The position numbers and the translations under genes were made by a program. The notes under the pieces were generated by a model that ran no database searches, was not told where the DNA came from, and was given only the letters and a program-made list of their open reading frames with translations. DNA of 27,593 bases from a virus: IMG/VR virus record IMGVR_UViG_3300045117_000340, positions 1-27,593 of that record; one strand, 5' to 3'. This document shows, in pieces, positions 1 through 6,776 of the stretch (its first letter is position 1; every line of letters starts with the position of its first letter).

Positions 1-154
1 GGTCGACCACAACGGTAGTAGTTCCGTCCTGGCACCATGAGAAGCCCCCTCGGAGTTCGCCCAGCAGCTTGCTGCCGCGGTTCGAGAGCAATGGCTCAAC
101 GGCGCCAAGACCTCCCACTACGCGCCGGATCGCACGGCAAAGCTCGGAGCGGAG
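1..154. other. probable flanking (host) DNA, fragment of a reading frame
   Basis: This stretch lies outside the proposed phage terminus at 155. Plus frame 2 is interrupted by TGA at 38-40. From 41 it then reads a protein-like run (AQQLAAAVREQWLNGAK and on) that stays open across the proposed junction to a TGA at 197-199. That fits a host gene interrupted by insertion, but no start codon or family is recognisable. It could equally be non-coding. No function is assigned. Confidence 0.3.
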
Positions 155-345
155 TGTGATACGACAGTCAGTTTGCACTTCCGGGACCAGCTGGGATGAT
201 GCGGCTCTTGCTGGGACGGCGGGCCGCATAGAGGGCGATCCGCTGCCTCCGTTTTTGGAGCGGTTTGCGACAGAGGTTTGATCACGCGGGAAGCCGGTTT
301 TCCACAACAATCCACCGCCGTGCGACAGCGGTTTGCAGTTTCGTG
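155..345 (+). repeat. candidate phage left end with three transposase-binding-site-like repeats
   Basis: The sequence starts TGTGAT at 155, like the TG terminus of Mu. A motif of the form CGACA-G-N-GGTTTGCA occurs at 162-177 (CGACAGTCAGTTTGCA), 268-281 (CGACAGAGGTTTGA, preceded by an extra half copy GAGCGGTTTGC at 259-269) and 323-337 (CGACAGCGGTTTGCA). The offsets of about 7, 113 and 168 bases from the terminus resemble the L1, L2, L3 layout of Mu, where MuA sites lie within the first ~180 bp. That these are transposase sites is inferred from spacing and repetition only. Confidence 0.5.
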
Positions 346-349
346 TTGA

Positions 350-361
350 CCTGAAAACAGG
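350..361. repeat. short inverted repeat CCTGAAAACAGG
   Basis: A perfect 4-bp stem with an AAAA loop just inside the third end-repeat and just before the end of the leftward cluster. It may mark the boundary between end sites and genes. It is too short to be a convincing terminator. Confidence 0.2.
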
Positions 362-371
362 ATCCGGCAGA

Positions 372-539
372 TCAGTGGCCGAGGTGCCAGAATCGGCAGA
401 AGTTGCACCGATATGGATGCATGCCCCGGTCGCCGGTGCGTCGCCGGTAGCCGATGACCGCCGTGATCGCCTGGGCCTGGTTCTCGTACTGGCGCTTGCC
501 GGTGCAGCCATTCCGGCGCAGGCGCCGTTTGCTGGCCAT
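372..539 (-). CDS. small zinc-finger phage protein (55 aa)
   Basis: The minus frame starts at ATG 537-539 and ends at TGA 372-374. The product is very basic at the N-terminus (MASKRRLRR) and ends in YRCNFCRFWHLGH, giving C45-x2-C48-x3-H52-x2-H55, a compact zinc-binding pattern. Many phages encode small proteins of this form, with a basic start and a C-terminal CxxC...HxxH. Their role is not established; nucleic-acid binding is a reasonable guess. It starts 3 bases after the stop of the upstream membrane-protein gene and has no clear ribosome-binding site, so it is probably translated by coupling. It is the last gene of the leftward cluster and stops about 35 bases from the outermost repeat of the phage end. 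Confidence 0.7.
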   Translation of the reverse strand: MASKRRLRRNGCTGKRQYENQAQAITAVIGYRRRTGDRGMHPYRCNFCRFWHLGH

Positions 540-542
540 AGA

Positions 543-1052
543 CTAGGGTGCAGGCCAGAGTGTTCCTACGGCCAGTAGCGCCACAGAGGCCGCGAAACAC
601 ACGAGAGCGGCCTTGAAGCGGGTGAGTTTCTGGCGCAGGATCGGCGTGTTCAGCTCGCACCAGTGCATCTGGTAGTCAGCTAACGTCTCGAGCAACTGGG
701 TCTCGGGAAGGCCTAGCATCTCTTCACGGAAGAAGGCTAGCTTCGGCGCCGTCTTAATCTGCGCCGTCCAATATGCAGCGACGGCCAAGCCGATCGCCAT
801 GGCGGTGACCACGACCCAGACAACCGCCAGCCACCCGGGGTTGAAGTCCTGGCCCAATCGCCCCACATAGAGGCTCGTGAAGCCCAAGAGGCCGGCGGAC
901 CGAAGATTCGCGCTCTTCACCTCGTCGATTTGCGTTGCAATGGCTCCCTTGGCCGTTTCGTAGTAGATCTTGATGGACGCAAGGTCACGGGCTCGTGTCG
1001 GGGTCTCCGGCTCGATTTCAGAGGGAGTAGTGTTCATGTCGGATTCGTCCAC
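543..1052 (-). CDS. membrane protein with N-terminal soluble helix, unknown function
   Basis: 169 residues from GTG 1052, chosen because AGGAGG lies 8 bases upstream; ATG 1037 is a weaker alternative without a spaced site. A charged helical region (residues about 10-45) is followed by a hydrophobic pair (around LRSAGLLGFTSLYVG and WLAVVWVVVTAMAIGLAVA). Then comes a soluble segment of about 50 residues and a last C-terminal membrane helix (ALVCFAASVALLAVGTLW). Family not recognised. The soluble/two-helix/soluble/helix plan is loosely like small membrane effectors or superinfection-exclusion proteins, but nothing specific supports that. It sits 4 bases after the upstream ORF and 3 before the zinc-finger gene. 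Its position between phage end and repressor suggests cargo not needed for growth. Confidence 0.7.
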   Translation of the reverse strand: MDESDMNTTPSEIEPETPTRARDLASIKIYYETAKGAIATQIDEVKSANLRSAGLLGFTSLYVGRLGQDFNPGWLAVVWVVVTAMAIGLAVAAYWTAQIKTAPKLAFFREEMLGLPETQLLETLADYQMHWCELNTPILRQKLTRFKAALVCFAASVALLAVGTLWPAP

Positions 1053-1056
1053 GTCA

Positions 1057-1290
1057 TCAACCTCCTGGGCGCAGACCACACGGGTTCCCGAGTCTACCGC
1101 CAAGGAGCAGCGGGTGCCCCCGCAGGTTCCGCCACCTGCTTCGGATTCCTGTGCGGAGTTCGCCGGGTACGACGGCGATGGCGTAGTCGCGTTCGAGTTC
1201 CCAGTTGAGCCCGGTCGCCACCCGTAGGATTCCGCCTACACCCACCTCTTGCAAGGCGCCTTCCTGGGTCGCCTGCGAGGTCGGGGTCAA
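1057..1290 (-). CDS. hypothetical small protein, start uncertain
   Basis: 77 residues from TTG 1288-1290, which overlaps the TGA of the upstream gene; an AGAGG motif lies 6-8 bases before it. The N-terminal two-thirds reads like protein (LQEVGVGGILRVATGLNWEL). The end is Gly/Arg/Leu-rich and less convincing. It fills the space between two well-supported genes, ending 4 bases before the next GTG start, which is the main argument for it. It may instead be a frame-shifted tail of the upstream gene. Function unknown. Confidence 0.4.
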   Translation of the reverse strand: MTPTSQATQEGALQEVGVGGILRVATGLNWELERDYAIAVVPGELRTGIRSRWRNLRGHPLLLGGRLGNPCGLRPGG

Positions 1291-1595
1291 CGTCCAGCCT
1301 CTGCGTGCCGGCACTCGGCCGGCCAGTGCCACGTGCCGGGTTTGCCGGTGGAGTCGTGGACCTTGGACGTCGCCCAGAGCAGCCCGCGGGCGCCGGCCTG
1401 GCCGGGCTCGAAGTCGTTGCCGAAGTCGGTGAACACGATCAGGTTGCTGTAGCCCTCGGCCGCGTGGATGCCGCGCCAGACGCGGACCGGCGTCCCCGGC
1501 CGGCAGGCGCCGACCCCGCCGATCTTGCAGCCGTCGTGCTCCCCGTAGACGTAGTGGACGACGCGGCCCTCGAGCAGGCCCGGCAATGCGCTCAT
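1287..1595 (-). CDS. small phage protein with GTWHWP motif
   Basis: 102 residues from ATG 1595. The protein begins MSALPGLLEGRVVHYVYGEH and has a central Ile/Val/Phe-rich core (YSNLIVFTDFGNDF). It ends near residue 93 with KPGTWHWPAE. Small proteins of unknown function with a C-terminal G-T-W-H-W-P motif are common in phages of GC-rich bacteria, which makes this a credible gene, but no biochemical role is known. It is the first gene of the leftward cluster and overlaps the next ORF by 4 bases. A late-promoter-like palindrome lies just upstream at 1633-1644. No strong ribosome-binding site is visible. Confidence 0.65.
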   Translation of the reverse strand: MSALPGLLEGRVVHYVYGEHDGCKIGGVGACRPGTPVRVWRGIHAAEGYSNLIVFTDFGNDFEPGQAGARGLLWATSKVHDSTGKPGTWHWPAECRHAEAGR

Positions 1596-1632
1596 ACACC
1601 CGAGACTGCCACGCCGACGCGAGAAGCTCGAT

Positions 1633-1675
1633 TAAAGCCCTTTACTCGCGGACGGCGCCGGTCGAGCGATATGCT
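1633..1675. promoter_or_regulatory. variant late-type palindrome in the left arm
   Basis: TAAAGCCCTTTA at 1633-1644 differs at one central base from the TAAAGCGCTTTA element seen three more times downstream. On the minus strand it reads TAAAGGGCTTTAATCG, preserving the ATCG flank of the other sites, so it could serve the leftward cluster. On the plus strand TATGCT at 1670-1675 lies with its centre 34 bases away, the same spacing as the other sites, and ATG 1682 follows at 49 bases. The direction is therefore undecided. Confidence 0.45.
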
Positions 1676-1681
1676 CGGGCC

Positions 1682-1972
1682 ATGAACTTCGCAGTGAGAA
1701 TCAGCCTCCCGAACTTCTTCCTGTCAGTGTCCTGCTCGGAACGGCAGGAGGGACCGAGCAAGGCGATGCCCGAACAGATCGAGTTCATCAGGAAGGAAAT
1801 CCTGGGGATCGACCCGGGCCCCAAAGCCGAGCCCGGGAAGCCAGGTGAATCCCCGGGCAATCCTCTCTATGTCCGCCCAGTCGGCCTGGCCGTGAATTTC
1901 ATGCCCCTTTTTCCTCCCGGAGGACAGGGGCCTGCAGCGGAAGGAATGGCTACGCCGGAGAATGGTGACTGA
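1682..1972 (+). CDS. doubtful ORF with a gp27-tail-like segment
   Basis: 96 residues from ATG 1682, with no ribosome-binding site; if the palindrome at 1633 is a rightward promoter the message would be leaderless. Residues about 30-44 (PEQIEFIRKEILGID) resemble the C-terminus of the gp27-like protein encoded at 16153-16671 (EEQVAFYRQEILGIVG). The remainder is Pro/Gly-rich and unlike any family I know. It overlaps the 3' end of the leftward gene at 1950-2291. It may be a relic carrying the tail of a small-terminase gene, or not coding at all. Confidence 0.25.
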   Translation: MNFAVRISLPNFFLSVSCSERQEGPSKAMPEQIEFIRKEILGIDPGPKAEPGKPGESPGNPLYVRPVGLAVNFMPLFPPGGQGPAAEGMATPENGD

Positions 1973-2291
1973 CGACGATACCGGCGGAAGCGAACAACGG
2001 CTCCAGTTCCTGTAGCAATGCCTCATTCGCGACCAAGGCGCCGATCTTCGCCACTTCCAGCAAGGCGGCCTTCTCGGCGTCCGCTTCCGAATTGCCGGCC
2101 GCAAATTCCTTCGATTTCACGGTCCTGAAAACCCGGCTCAACTCGGGGCGTCGCTTGCGGAGGGCTTTGAGGATGGCCGGCCCGGCGTTCACATCCCACA
2201 CCCTGGGACCAAACATCTCGGGGCCAAGCCGCTTGTCGTTCTCGCGTCTCAAATCCTCTTCCATCCGGCGTTTCCATTCCAGCTCTTCCAT
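1950..2291 (-). CDS. hypothetical charged helical protein
   Basis: 113 residues from ATG 2291, with GAAGGAAA about 9 bases upstream. The N-terminus is strongly charged and helical (MEELEWKRRMEEDLRRENDK). A middle region follows (GPAILKALRKRRPELSRVF), and then an Ala/Leu-rich C-terminal half. No motif or membrane segment is recognised. It stands alone between the leftward cluster and the regulatory region, transcribed in the same direction as the repressor, so it might be expressed in the lysogen. Function unknown. Confidence 0.6.
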   Translation of the reverse strand: MEELEWKRRMEEDLRRENDKRLGPEMFGPRVWDVNAGPAILKALRKRRPELSRVFRTVKSKEFAAGNSEADAEKAALLEVAKIGALVANEALLQELEPLFASAGIVVSHHSPA

Positions 2292-2557
2292 GGCATCACT
2301 TTCCTTCTCGGGCGCGTGAGCGGAGCCAGCCTAGCAGTCGATCTAGCACCTTGACAATCTAACGATGCGGTTGCGTATGGGGCGTTCTTTGGCGTCAGTT
2401 GCAAACCGTTGTCGTTTTCCACCATGTCACAAGGAGGAACAAAACTCACGTTTCATTCACGGATTGACATGGATCGGCGGGCGTTCGGCGTTCTATGTGT
2501 TTGAGGTTGTTTCGGCGGCCAAACTGACCTACGAAACCAGGAAATGGTTTCAGCGCA
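2292..2557. promoter_or_regulatory. AT-richer non-coding region with an inverted end-repeat copy
   Basis: This 266-base stretch has clearly lower GC than its surroundings and no convincing gene. It contains TTGACA at 2351-2356 and 2464-2469 without good -10 partners. It also holds one inverted copy of the end motif at 2400-2414 and a run of TTTCG/CGAAA words (for example CGAAACC near 2532). It separates the left arm from the repressor and may contain further transposase sites or promoters for the leftward gene at 1950-2291. Confidence 0.35.
2400..2414 (-). repeat. inverted fourth copy of the end motif
   Basis: TGCAAACCGTTGTCG on the plus strand is CGACAACGGTTTGCA on the minus strand, one mismatch from the copy at 323-337. 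In Mu, additional MuA contacts occur in an internal activation sequence near the repressor operators. This copy lies about 2.2 kb inside the terminus and 150 bases beyond the repressor stop, so such a role is only a possibility. Confidence 0.4.
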
Positions 2558-3331
2558 TCACATGCGTCTGCCTGACCAGACGATCCGCCCCACTATCGCT
2601 AGGTCCTGGCTTTCATCCTGCATGGAAACGATGAAGGGCTCATAGGCCGGATTGTCGCTCGCGACCTTGAGCTTCCCACCCGGCAACCACTGGAGCCGTT
2701 TCACCAGCAAAGCGCTGTTCAAGCGAAGCAGGTAGATGCCATCCCGCACGGACGTGTCGCTTCGGTTTACCAGGATCAGATCGCCTGGACGAAGGGTCGG
2801 CTCCATGCTCTCGCCTTCGACGTGGACCAGGGCCAAGTCCTCTGGGCGTACCCGAAGTTCGGTCAACAACCAGCTCCTCTTGAAGGCCAGGGTGTCTTCC
2901 ACCAGCTCGGCCTCGACGACAGCCCCGCCCCCCGCAGAGGCAGTCACGTCGAACAGCGGGACATACACATGGTCTGCGGTTAGGACCGGCGAGGAATCCG
3001 TGGGTTGTGCTTGTGCTGTCCCATCGTCCGGCCGGGTCGGCCCCTCACCAGTCGCAAGCCACTCGACCCGCACGCCTGAAGTCCGGGCGATCGCGATCAG
3101 CTTTTCGAGTCCCGGCAGAGACTCCCCAGCTATGTACTTTCGCAACAGGCTCTCATTGACTCCAGCTTTTTTGGCGAAGGCGTTGATGGAGGATCCCTTC
3201 GGAATGATCGAACCAATTCGCCTGGCAAATGCTGCTATTTCTTCAGGCGAAAGCCCCCGCCCGGAGTCTTCCTGGTCGGCTAACCCTGCGGGGTTTCCGC
3301 TTATTTGGCGAGGCTGTTCAGAAATTTCCAT
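2558..3331 (-). CDS. c: LexA/CI-type phage repressor (XRE HTH + S24 peptidase)
   Basis: 257 residues from ATG 3331. TTG 3346 would lie inside the presumed promoter TATAAT at 3347-3352, so the ATG is preferred. Residues about 48-85 form a helix-turn-helix (INAFAKKAGVNESLLRKYIAG). The C-terminal half is an S24 peptidase fold: putative cleavage site Ala133-Gly134 in TASAGGG, nucleophile Ser175 in EGESMEPTL, and general base Lys211 in LLVKRLQ. Such repressors are inactivated by RecA-stimulated self-cleavage, so SOS induction is expected. The Mu repressor itself has no peptidase. It is transcribed divergently from the Ner-like gene across a short shared operator/promoter region. Confidence 0.92.
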   Translation of the reverse strand: MEISEQPRQISGNPAGLADQEDSGRGLSPEEIAAFARRIGSIIPKGSSINAFAKKAGVNESLLRKYIAGESLPGLEKLIAIARTSGVRVEWLATGEGPTRPDDGTAQAQPTDSSPVLTADHVYVPLFDVTASAGGGAVVEAELVEDTLAFKRSWLLTELRVRPEDLALVHVEGESMEPTLRPGDLILVNRSDTSVRDGIYLLRLNSALLVKRLQWLPGGKLKVASDNPAYEPFIVSMQDESQDLAIVGRIVWSGRRM

Positions 3332-3360
3332 TGACAACTTCGCCAAATTATATGAATATC
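3304..3360. promoter_or_regulatory. divergent repressor/early promoters and candidate operator
   Basis: Minus strand: a perfect TATAAT (3347-3352) lies 15 bases before the repressor ATG, giving a very short leader. Plus strand: TTGACA at 3331-3336, 17 bases, then GAATAT at 3354-3359, which would start transcription within a few bases of the Ner-like ATG 3371; that gene has no Shine-Dalgarno. An inverted pair TTTGGCGA (3304-3311) and TCGCCAAA (3340-3347) flanks the early -35 and overlaps the repressor start, as expected of an operator. No binding evidence exists beyond position and symmetry. Confidence 0.5.
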
Positions 3361-3370
3361 GACCTCAATC

Positions 3371-3589
3371 ATGCTGGAACCTGAAACTAGTTTACCCGCC
3401 CTCCATCCCGAAGACATAAAGGCCGGTCTGCGGAAGCGCGGGTCTTCGCTGTCGAAGATCGCCCGTAGTCTTGGTCTTCATCGCACGACTATCTCGAACG
3501 TTCTGTACGGCCGCCAGTCCCGCCGCGTCCGAATCGCCATCGCCCAGCAACTCGGGATGAAGCCCGAGCAACTGTGGCCGAACCTGTAG
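3371..3589 (+). CDS. ner: Ner/Nlp-family regulator
   Basis: 72 residues. After a short N-terminal arm the protein follows the Ner/Nlp pattern: HPEDIKAGLRKRGSSLSKIA, then a recognition helix LHRTTISNVLYG, ending KPEQLWPNL (compare the WP near the end of Mu Ner and bacterial SfsB/Nlp). Ner in Mu binds the early operator and lowers both repressor and early transcription after induction, helping commit to lytic growth. It is the first rightward gene. The absence of a ribosome-binding site and the promoter at 3331-3359 suggest a leaderless message. Confidence 0.9.
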   Translation: MLEPETSLPALHPEDIKAGLRKRGSSLSKIARSLGLHRTTISNVLYGRQSRRVRIAIAQQLGMKPEQLWPNL

Positions 3590-3599
3590 GTACCTGCTG

Positions 3600-3725
3600 A
3601 TGCTGGACATCTCCCGGAAGCTCTACATCCTGGGCGCCATCCGCGTCCGATTCGGGAAGCCTCGCCTGAAGGCCCGCTACTGGCGGAAGGGCGCCCATAC
3701 CCGCTATGCCAGCCGCCTGATGTAG
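3600..3725 (+). CDS. tiny basic ORF upstream of the transposase
   Basis: 41 residues from ATG 3600 to TAG 3723-3725, rich in Arg/Lys/Tyr (RKLYILGAIRVRFGKPRLKA). It fills the space between the Ner-like gene and the transposase and ends 19 bases before the latter's ATG. CTGCTGATG carries no clear ribosome-binding site, but the upstream stop is only 11 bases away, so coupling is possible. It could be a nucleic-acid-binding peptide or a non-functional leader; no family recognised. Confidence 0.4.
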   Translation: MLDISRKLYILGAIRVRFGKPRLKARYWRKGAHTRYASRLM

Positions 3726-3744
3726 GCCAGTAAGGAAACGAGCG

Positions 3745-5973
3745 ATGGACCAGGATCATTACTTCTCGGCCGAAGAGATCGTGGAGGCGACAGGCGTCCT
3801 GCCCGAGATCCCCGGGACGTCGCGGGGCTTCGAGATGTGGGCAGAACGGAACGGCATCCCCAAGCGCGTTCGGGAAGCCCGCGGCGGCGGCTGGGAGTAC
3901 CTGGCGTCATCGCTGCCCAAGCGGGTCCAGGCCAAGCTGCGGGGCCACGTCGTGGCCGAGCAGCGCGAGGCGGCCCAGATCGAAGAGCGAGAGACCATCC
4001 CCTACTCGCCGGAGCAACTGCTGCTCGGGCTGGAGCAGGCGATCGAAGAGGAGCGCGAGCAGATCGCCGCCGAGGGCGGGGCCGCAACGGCCTTCAAGCT
4101 GCCCAAGGTGGCGGTCGAGCGGATGGAGGCCAGGACCGAGGCGGTCTGGGCGTTCCTCGAATGGCACAAGAACAACGAAGAGGCGCTGTCGCCGTCGCGG
4201 GTGCGGTTCTGCGAGATGTGGGCCGCCCGGTCGATCCCGACCGTGTCGCCCAAGACCTACGCGGCGCTGCCCGAGTTCCACCCCGCCAGCCTGCGGCGGT
4301 GGCAGGAGCAGGTGAAGAGCGAGGGCCTGGGGCGCCTGGCAGGCAACTACGGCCGGAGGGGCGAGCCCGACCTGATCAACGGCCAGACCAAGGTCCGGGA
4401 CACCATCTTCCAGCACCTGGTGCTCGAGCCCCGGGCCAGCGTGGCGAACCTGTACCGGTTCCTCGAAGCCAAGATGGCCGACGAAGCGGACATCGAGCTG
4501 CCGAGCAAGCGGTCGGTCGAGCGCTACATCGTGACCTGGAAGGCCCTCAACCCGGACCTGTGGCTCGCGATGTCGGACCCGCAGGGCTTCCGGGGCAAGA
4601 TCCAGGCCGCCTTCGGGAGCTACTCGGCGAACGTCAAGAGGCCGAATCAGCTCTGGGAAATCGACAGCACGGCCACCGACGTCCACACCGACGACGGCCG
4701 CCTGACCATCATCGTGCTGATCGACGTCTACACCCGGCGCGTGATGGTGCTGGTGTCGCAGACCAGCAAATCCACGGCCATCGCGACCCTGCTGCGGCGG
4801 GCGTTCCTGGAGTGGGGCATCCCCGAGACCATCAAGACGGACAACGGCAAGGACTACGTCAGCCGCCTGATAAAGCGGATCATCCGGGACCTGAGCATCG
4901 AGCACAAGCTCTGCGACCCGTTCTGCCCCTGGCAGAAGCCCCACGTCGAGCGCTTCAACCGGACGCTGCAGCACGGCCTGGTCGAACAGTACCCGACCTT
5001 CGGGGGTCACAACGTCAAGGACGCGATGACGCAGCGCGAGCGCGAGCGCCTGGTGGAGCGCCTCACGGTGAAGGTGAAGGCGCACAAGGGCGAGGACCAG
5101 GGACCGGTCGATCTCTGGGCCGGCACGACCCAGGAAAGCCTCCAGACGTTCTACAGCACCTGCGTCGACATCTACCACCACGAGCCGCACGAGGGCCTGG
5201 GCGGCAAGACGCCGTTCCAGGTGATGGCCGAGTGGGACGGGAAGGTCCGCAAGGTCCGCGACGAGCGCTACCTGGACGTGCTCCTGGCCGAGGCGCCCGG
5301 GGACGGTCTGCGGATCGTCCAGAAGAAGGGCGTCAAGGTGGACGGCGGCTACTACATCGCGCCCGAACTGGGCGAGTTCGTGGGCCACCAGGTGGCGGTT
5401 TTCTGGGATCCCGAGGACATCGGCCGCATCAACGTGCGGTCTCACACCGGCGACTTCATATGCTGGGCCGTCTGCCCGGAGCGGGGCGACCTGGGCATCT
5501 CGCAGCAGGAAGTCGCGGCCAAGGCCACGGCGATCCAGAAGGCCGCCATCAAGGCCAAGTTGGCCGAGATCAAGGCCTCCGGCAAGCTGACCAAGGCCGA
5601 CGTGATCGAGACGATCATCGAGTACAAGACGGGCCGGAACAGCAAGCTGACGCCCTTCCCGAAGGCCGAAGTCGAGTACGTCTCGCCCGGCCTGGAGCAG
5701 GCGGCCGAGGCCGTGGCGGCGGCCAATGCCGTCGACGCGCCCAAGACCCCGGAGCAGGACGCGGCCGACAAGGCGGCGACCGAAGCGGCGATGGGCGACC
5801 AGGGACCGTTGGAAGAGCCGCAAGACCGGTACCGCCGCTGCTTCATCGCCCGCCACCGGGAAGAGCCGGTGAGCGAGGAAGACCTGGCGTGGATGGCGGG
5901 GTTCGAGCAGTTGTCCTGGGGGCGCGGCCTCAAGGAAGCGCTCGAACTGGCCGCCGAACAGGGACAGCTTTAG
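3745..5973 (+). CDS. A: Mu A-type DDE transposase
   Basis: 742 residues (Mu A has 663). The N-terminal segment (about 8-65) has the HTH_Tnp_Mu_1-type fold: EEIVEATGVLPEIPGTSRG, then a Trp-containing helix. A DNA-binding region follows, and then an rve/DDE catalytic core: Asp307 in WEIDST, Asp366 in KTDNGKDY and Glu402 in HVERFN. The Asp-Glu spacing is 35 residues, shorter than the 55 of Mu A. A Mu-transposase C-terminal beta-barrel region follows (about 500-590). The tail is Ala/Glu/Lys-rich and should contact the B ATPase and ClpX in Mu-like systems. TAAGGAAACGAGCG precedes the ATG. The protein cuts the phage ends and joins them to target DNA for integration and replicative transposition. 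Confidence 0.96.
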   Translation: MDQDHYFSAEEIVEATGVLPEIPGTSRGFEMWAERNGIPKRVREARGGGWEYLASSLPKRVQAKLRGHVVAEQREAAQIEERETIPYSPEQLLLGLEQAIEEEREQIAAEGGAATAFKLPKVAVERMEARTEAVWAFLEWHKNNEEALSPSRVRFCEMWAARSIPTVSPKTYAALPEFHPASLRRWQEQVKSEGLGRLAGNYGRRGEPDLINGQTKVRDTIFQHLVLEPRASVANLYRFLEAKMADEADIELPSKRSVERYIVTWKALNPDLWLAMSDPQGFRGKIQAAFGSYSANVKRPNQLWEIDSTATDVHTDDGRLTIIVLIDVYTRRVMVLVSQTSKSTAIATLLRRAFLEWGIPETIKTDNGKDYVSRLIKRIIRDLSIEHKLCDPFCPWQKPHVERFNRTLQHGLVEQYPTFGGHNVKDAMTQRERERLVERLTVKVKAHKGEDQGPVDLWAGTTQESLQTFYSTCVDIYHHEPHEGLGGKTPFQVMAEWDGKVRKVRDERYLDVLLAEAPGDGLRIVQKKGVKVDGGYYIAPELGEFVGHQVAVFWDPEDIGRINVRSHTGDFICWAVCPERGDLGISQQEVAAKATAIQKAAIKAKLAEIKASGKLTKADVIETIIEYKTGRNSKLTPFPKAEVEYVSPGLEQAAEAVAAANAVDAPKTPEQDAADKAATEAAMGDQGPLEEPQDRYRRCFIARHREEPVSEEDLAWMAGFEQLSWGRGLKEALELAAEQGQL

Positions 5974-6014
5974 GCCCGGCCCCGCGGCCGGCGCCATCGC
6001 AAGGGAGGTAGTTC

Positions 6015-6776
6015 ATGCGCAGTCAGATCGCGATGGTCAAGAACCTCGAGAGCATGTTCGGGGCGTACAGCTCCGTCGAAGACGCGGCGCCCGGGTTCCC
6101 CAAGATGATGCTCATCCACGGGTTCACGGGCGCAGGGAAGTCCACCGGCACCGGGCTCATAGGCGTCAAGAAGAACGCCCTCTTCGTCCGGCTCACCGCG
6201 CTGATGTCGGCCAAGCCGTTCATGGGCGCCATGTGCAAGGAGGCCGGCATCGAGCCGGTGGGGACGCTATCCAACCAGTTCGAGGCCTGCGTCCAGATCA
6301 TCAGCAAGAAACGCCAGCCCCTGATCTTCGACGAGATCGACTACGGCATCGCGCAGCCGCGCATCATCGAGACGATCCGCGACTTCGCCGACGTGGCCGA
6401 CGTGCCGGTCATCCTGGTCGGGATGGAAGGCGTCGAGCGCAAGCTGGTCCACCGCTTGCAGCTCGCCCGCCGCATCACGCAGTGGGTGAAGTTCAAGCCG
6501 CTCGACACGGAAGACGCCCGGCGGCTGGTCGCGGCGGTCTGCGAAGTCGAGATCGCCGACGACCTGGTGGAGAAGGTCCACCAGAAGACGAACGGTTCCA
6601 TCGGCCTGATGACGCCCGTCCTCGCCCGCATCGAGGCGTATGCGAAGCAGCAGGGCTGGAGCGGCATCAACGCCAAGCAGTGGGGCGATCGCGAGATGTT
6701 CCTCTCGAAGGCCCCCCGGGTGACGGGCGCCCCGCCCGTCAAGCCGCCGGCGCCCGGCGAAGGCGAGGACCGGTGA
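6015..6776 (+). CDS. B: Mu B-type AAA+ transposition ATPase
   Basis: 253 residues. Walker A GFTGAGKST is at residues 36-44 and Walker B LIFDEID at 103-109, followed by a sensor region (VILVGMEGVERKL) and a C-terminal helical domain. Mu B is 312 residues and has an N-terminal helix-turn-helix; here the ATPase begins almost at once, so that appendage is missing. The family binds DNA as ATP filaments, selects target DNA and stimulates the A transposase. It follows A by 41 bases with GGGAGG before the ATG, and its stop overlaps the next start (TGATG). Confidence 0.94.
   Translation: MRSQIAMVKNLESMFGAYSSVEDAAPGFPKMMLIHGFTGAGKSTGTGLIGVKKNALFVRLTALMSAKPFMGAMCKEAGIEPVGTLSNQFEACVQIISKKRQPLIFDEIDYGIAQPRIIETIRDFADVADVPVILVGMEGVERKLVHRLQLARRITQWVKFKPLDTEDARRLVAAVCEVEIADDLVEKVHQKTNGSIGLMTPVLARIEAYAKQQGWSGINAKQWGDREMFLSKAPRVTGAPPVKPPAPGEGEDR

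Noticed and set aside
298-306. DnaA-box-like TTTTCCACA near the left end, and TTTTCCACC at 2415
   Set aside because: One or two mismatches from the consensus; such words arise by chance, and no clustering was seen, so no link to the DnaA-like protein is claimed.
118-660. 180-residue minus-strand frame over the left end
   Set aside because: It runs across the end repeats and overlaps two better genes (372-539 and 543-1052) in another frame.
1057-1599. single 180-residue frame reading through the GTWHWP gene region
   Set aside because: Its first half is an Arg/Gly/Pro-rich shadow of the 1287-1595 gene; only its second half (from TTG 1290) is kept as a tentative gene.
3907-5997. 696-residue minus-strand frame
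   Set aside because: Antisense shadow of the transposase with biased composition and no motif.
3837-6011. 724-residue plus-strand frame overlapping the transposase
   Set aside because: Arg/Gly/Pro-rich shadow of a GC-rich gene; the other frame carries the complete DDE transposase.
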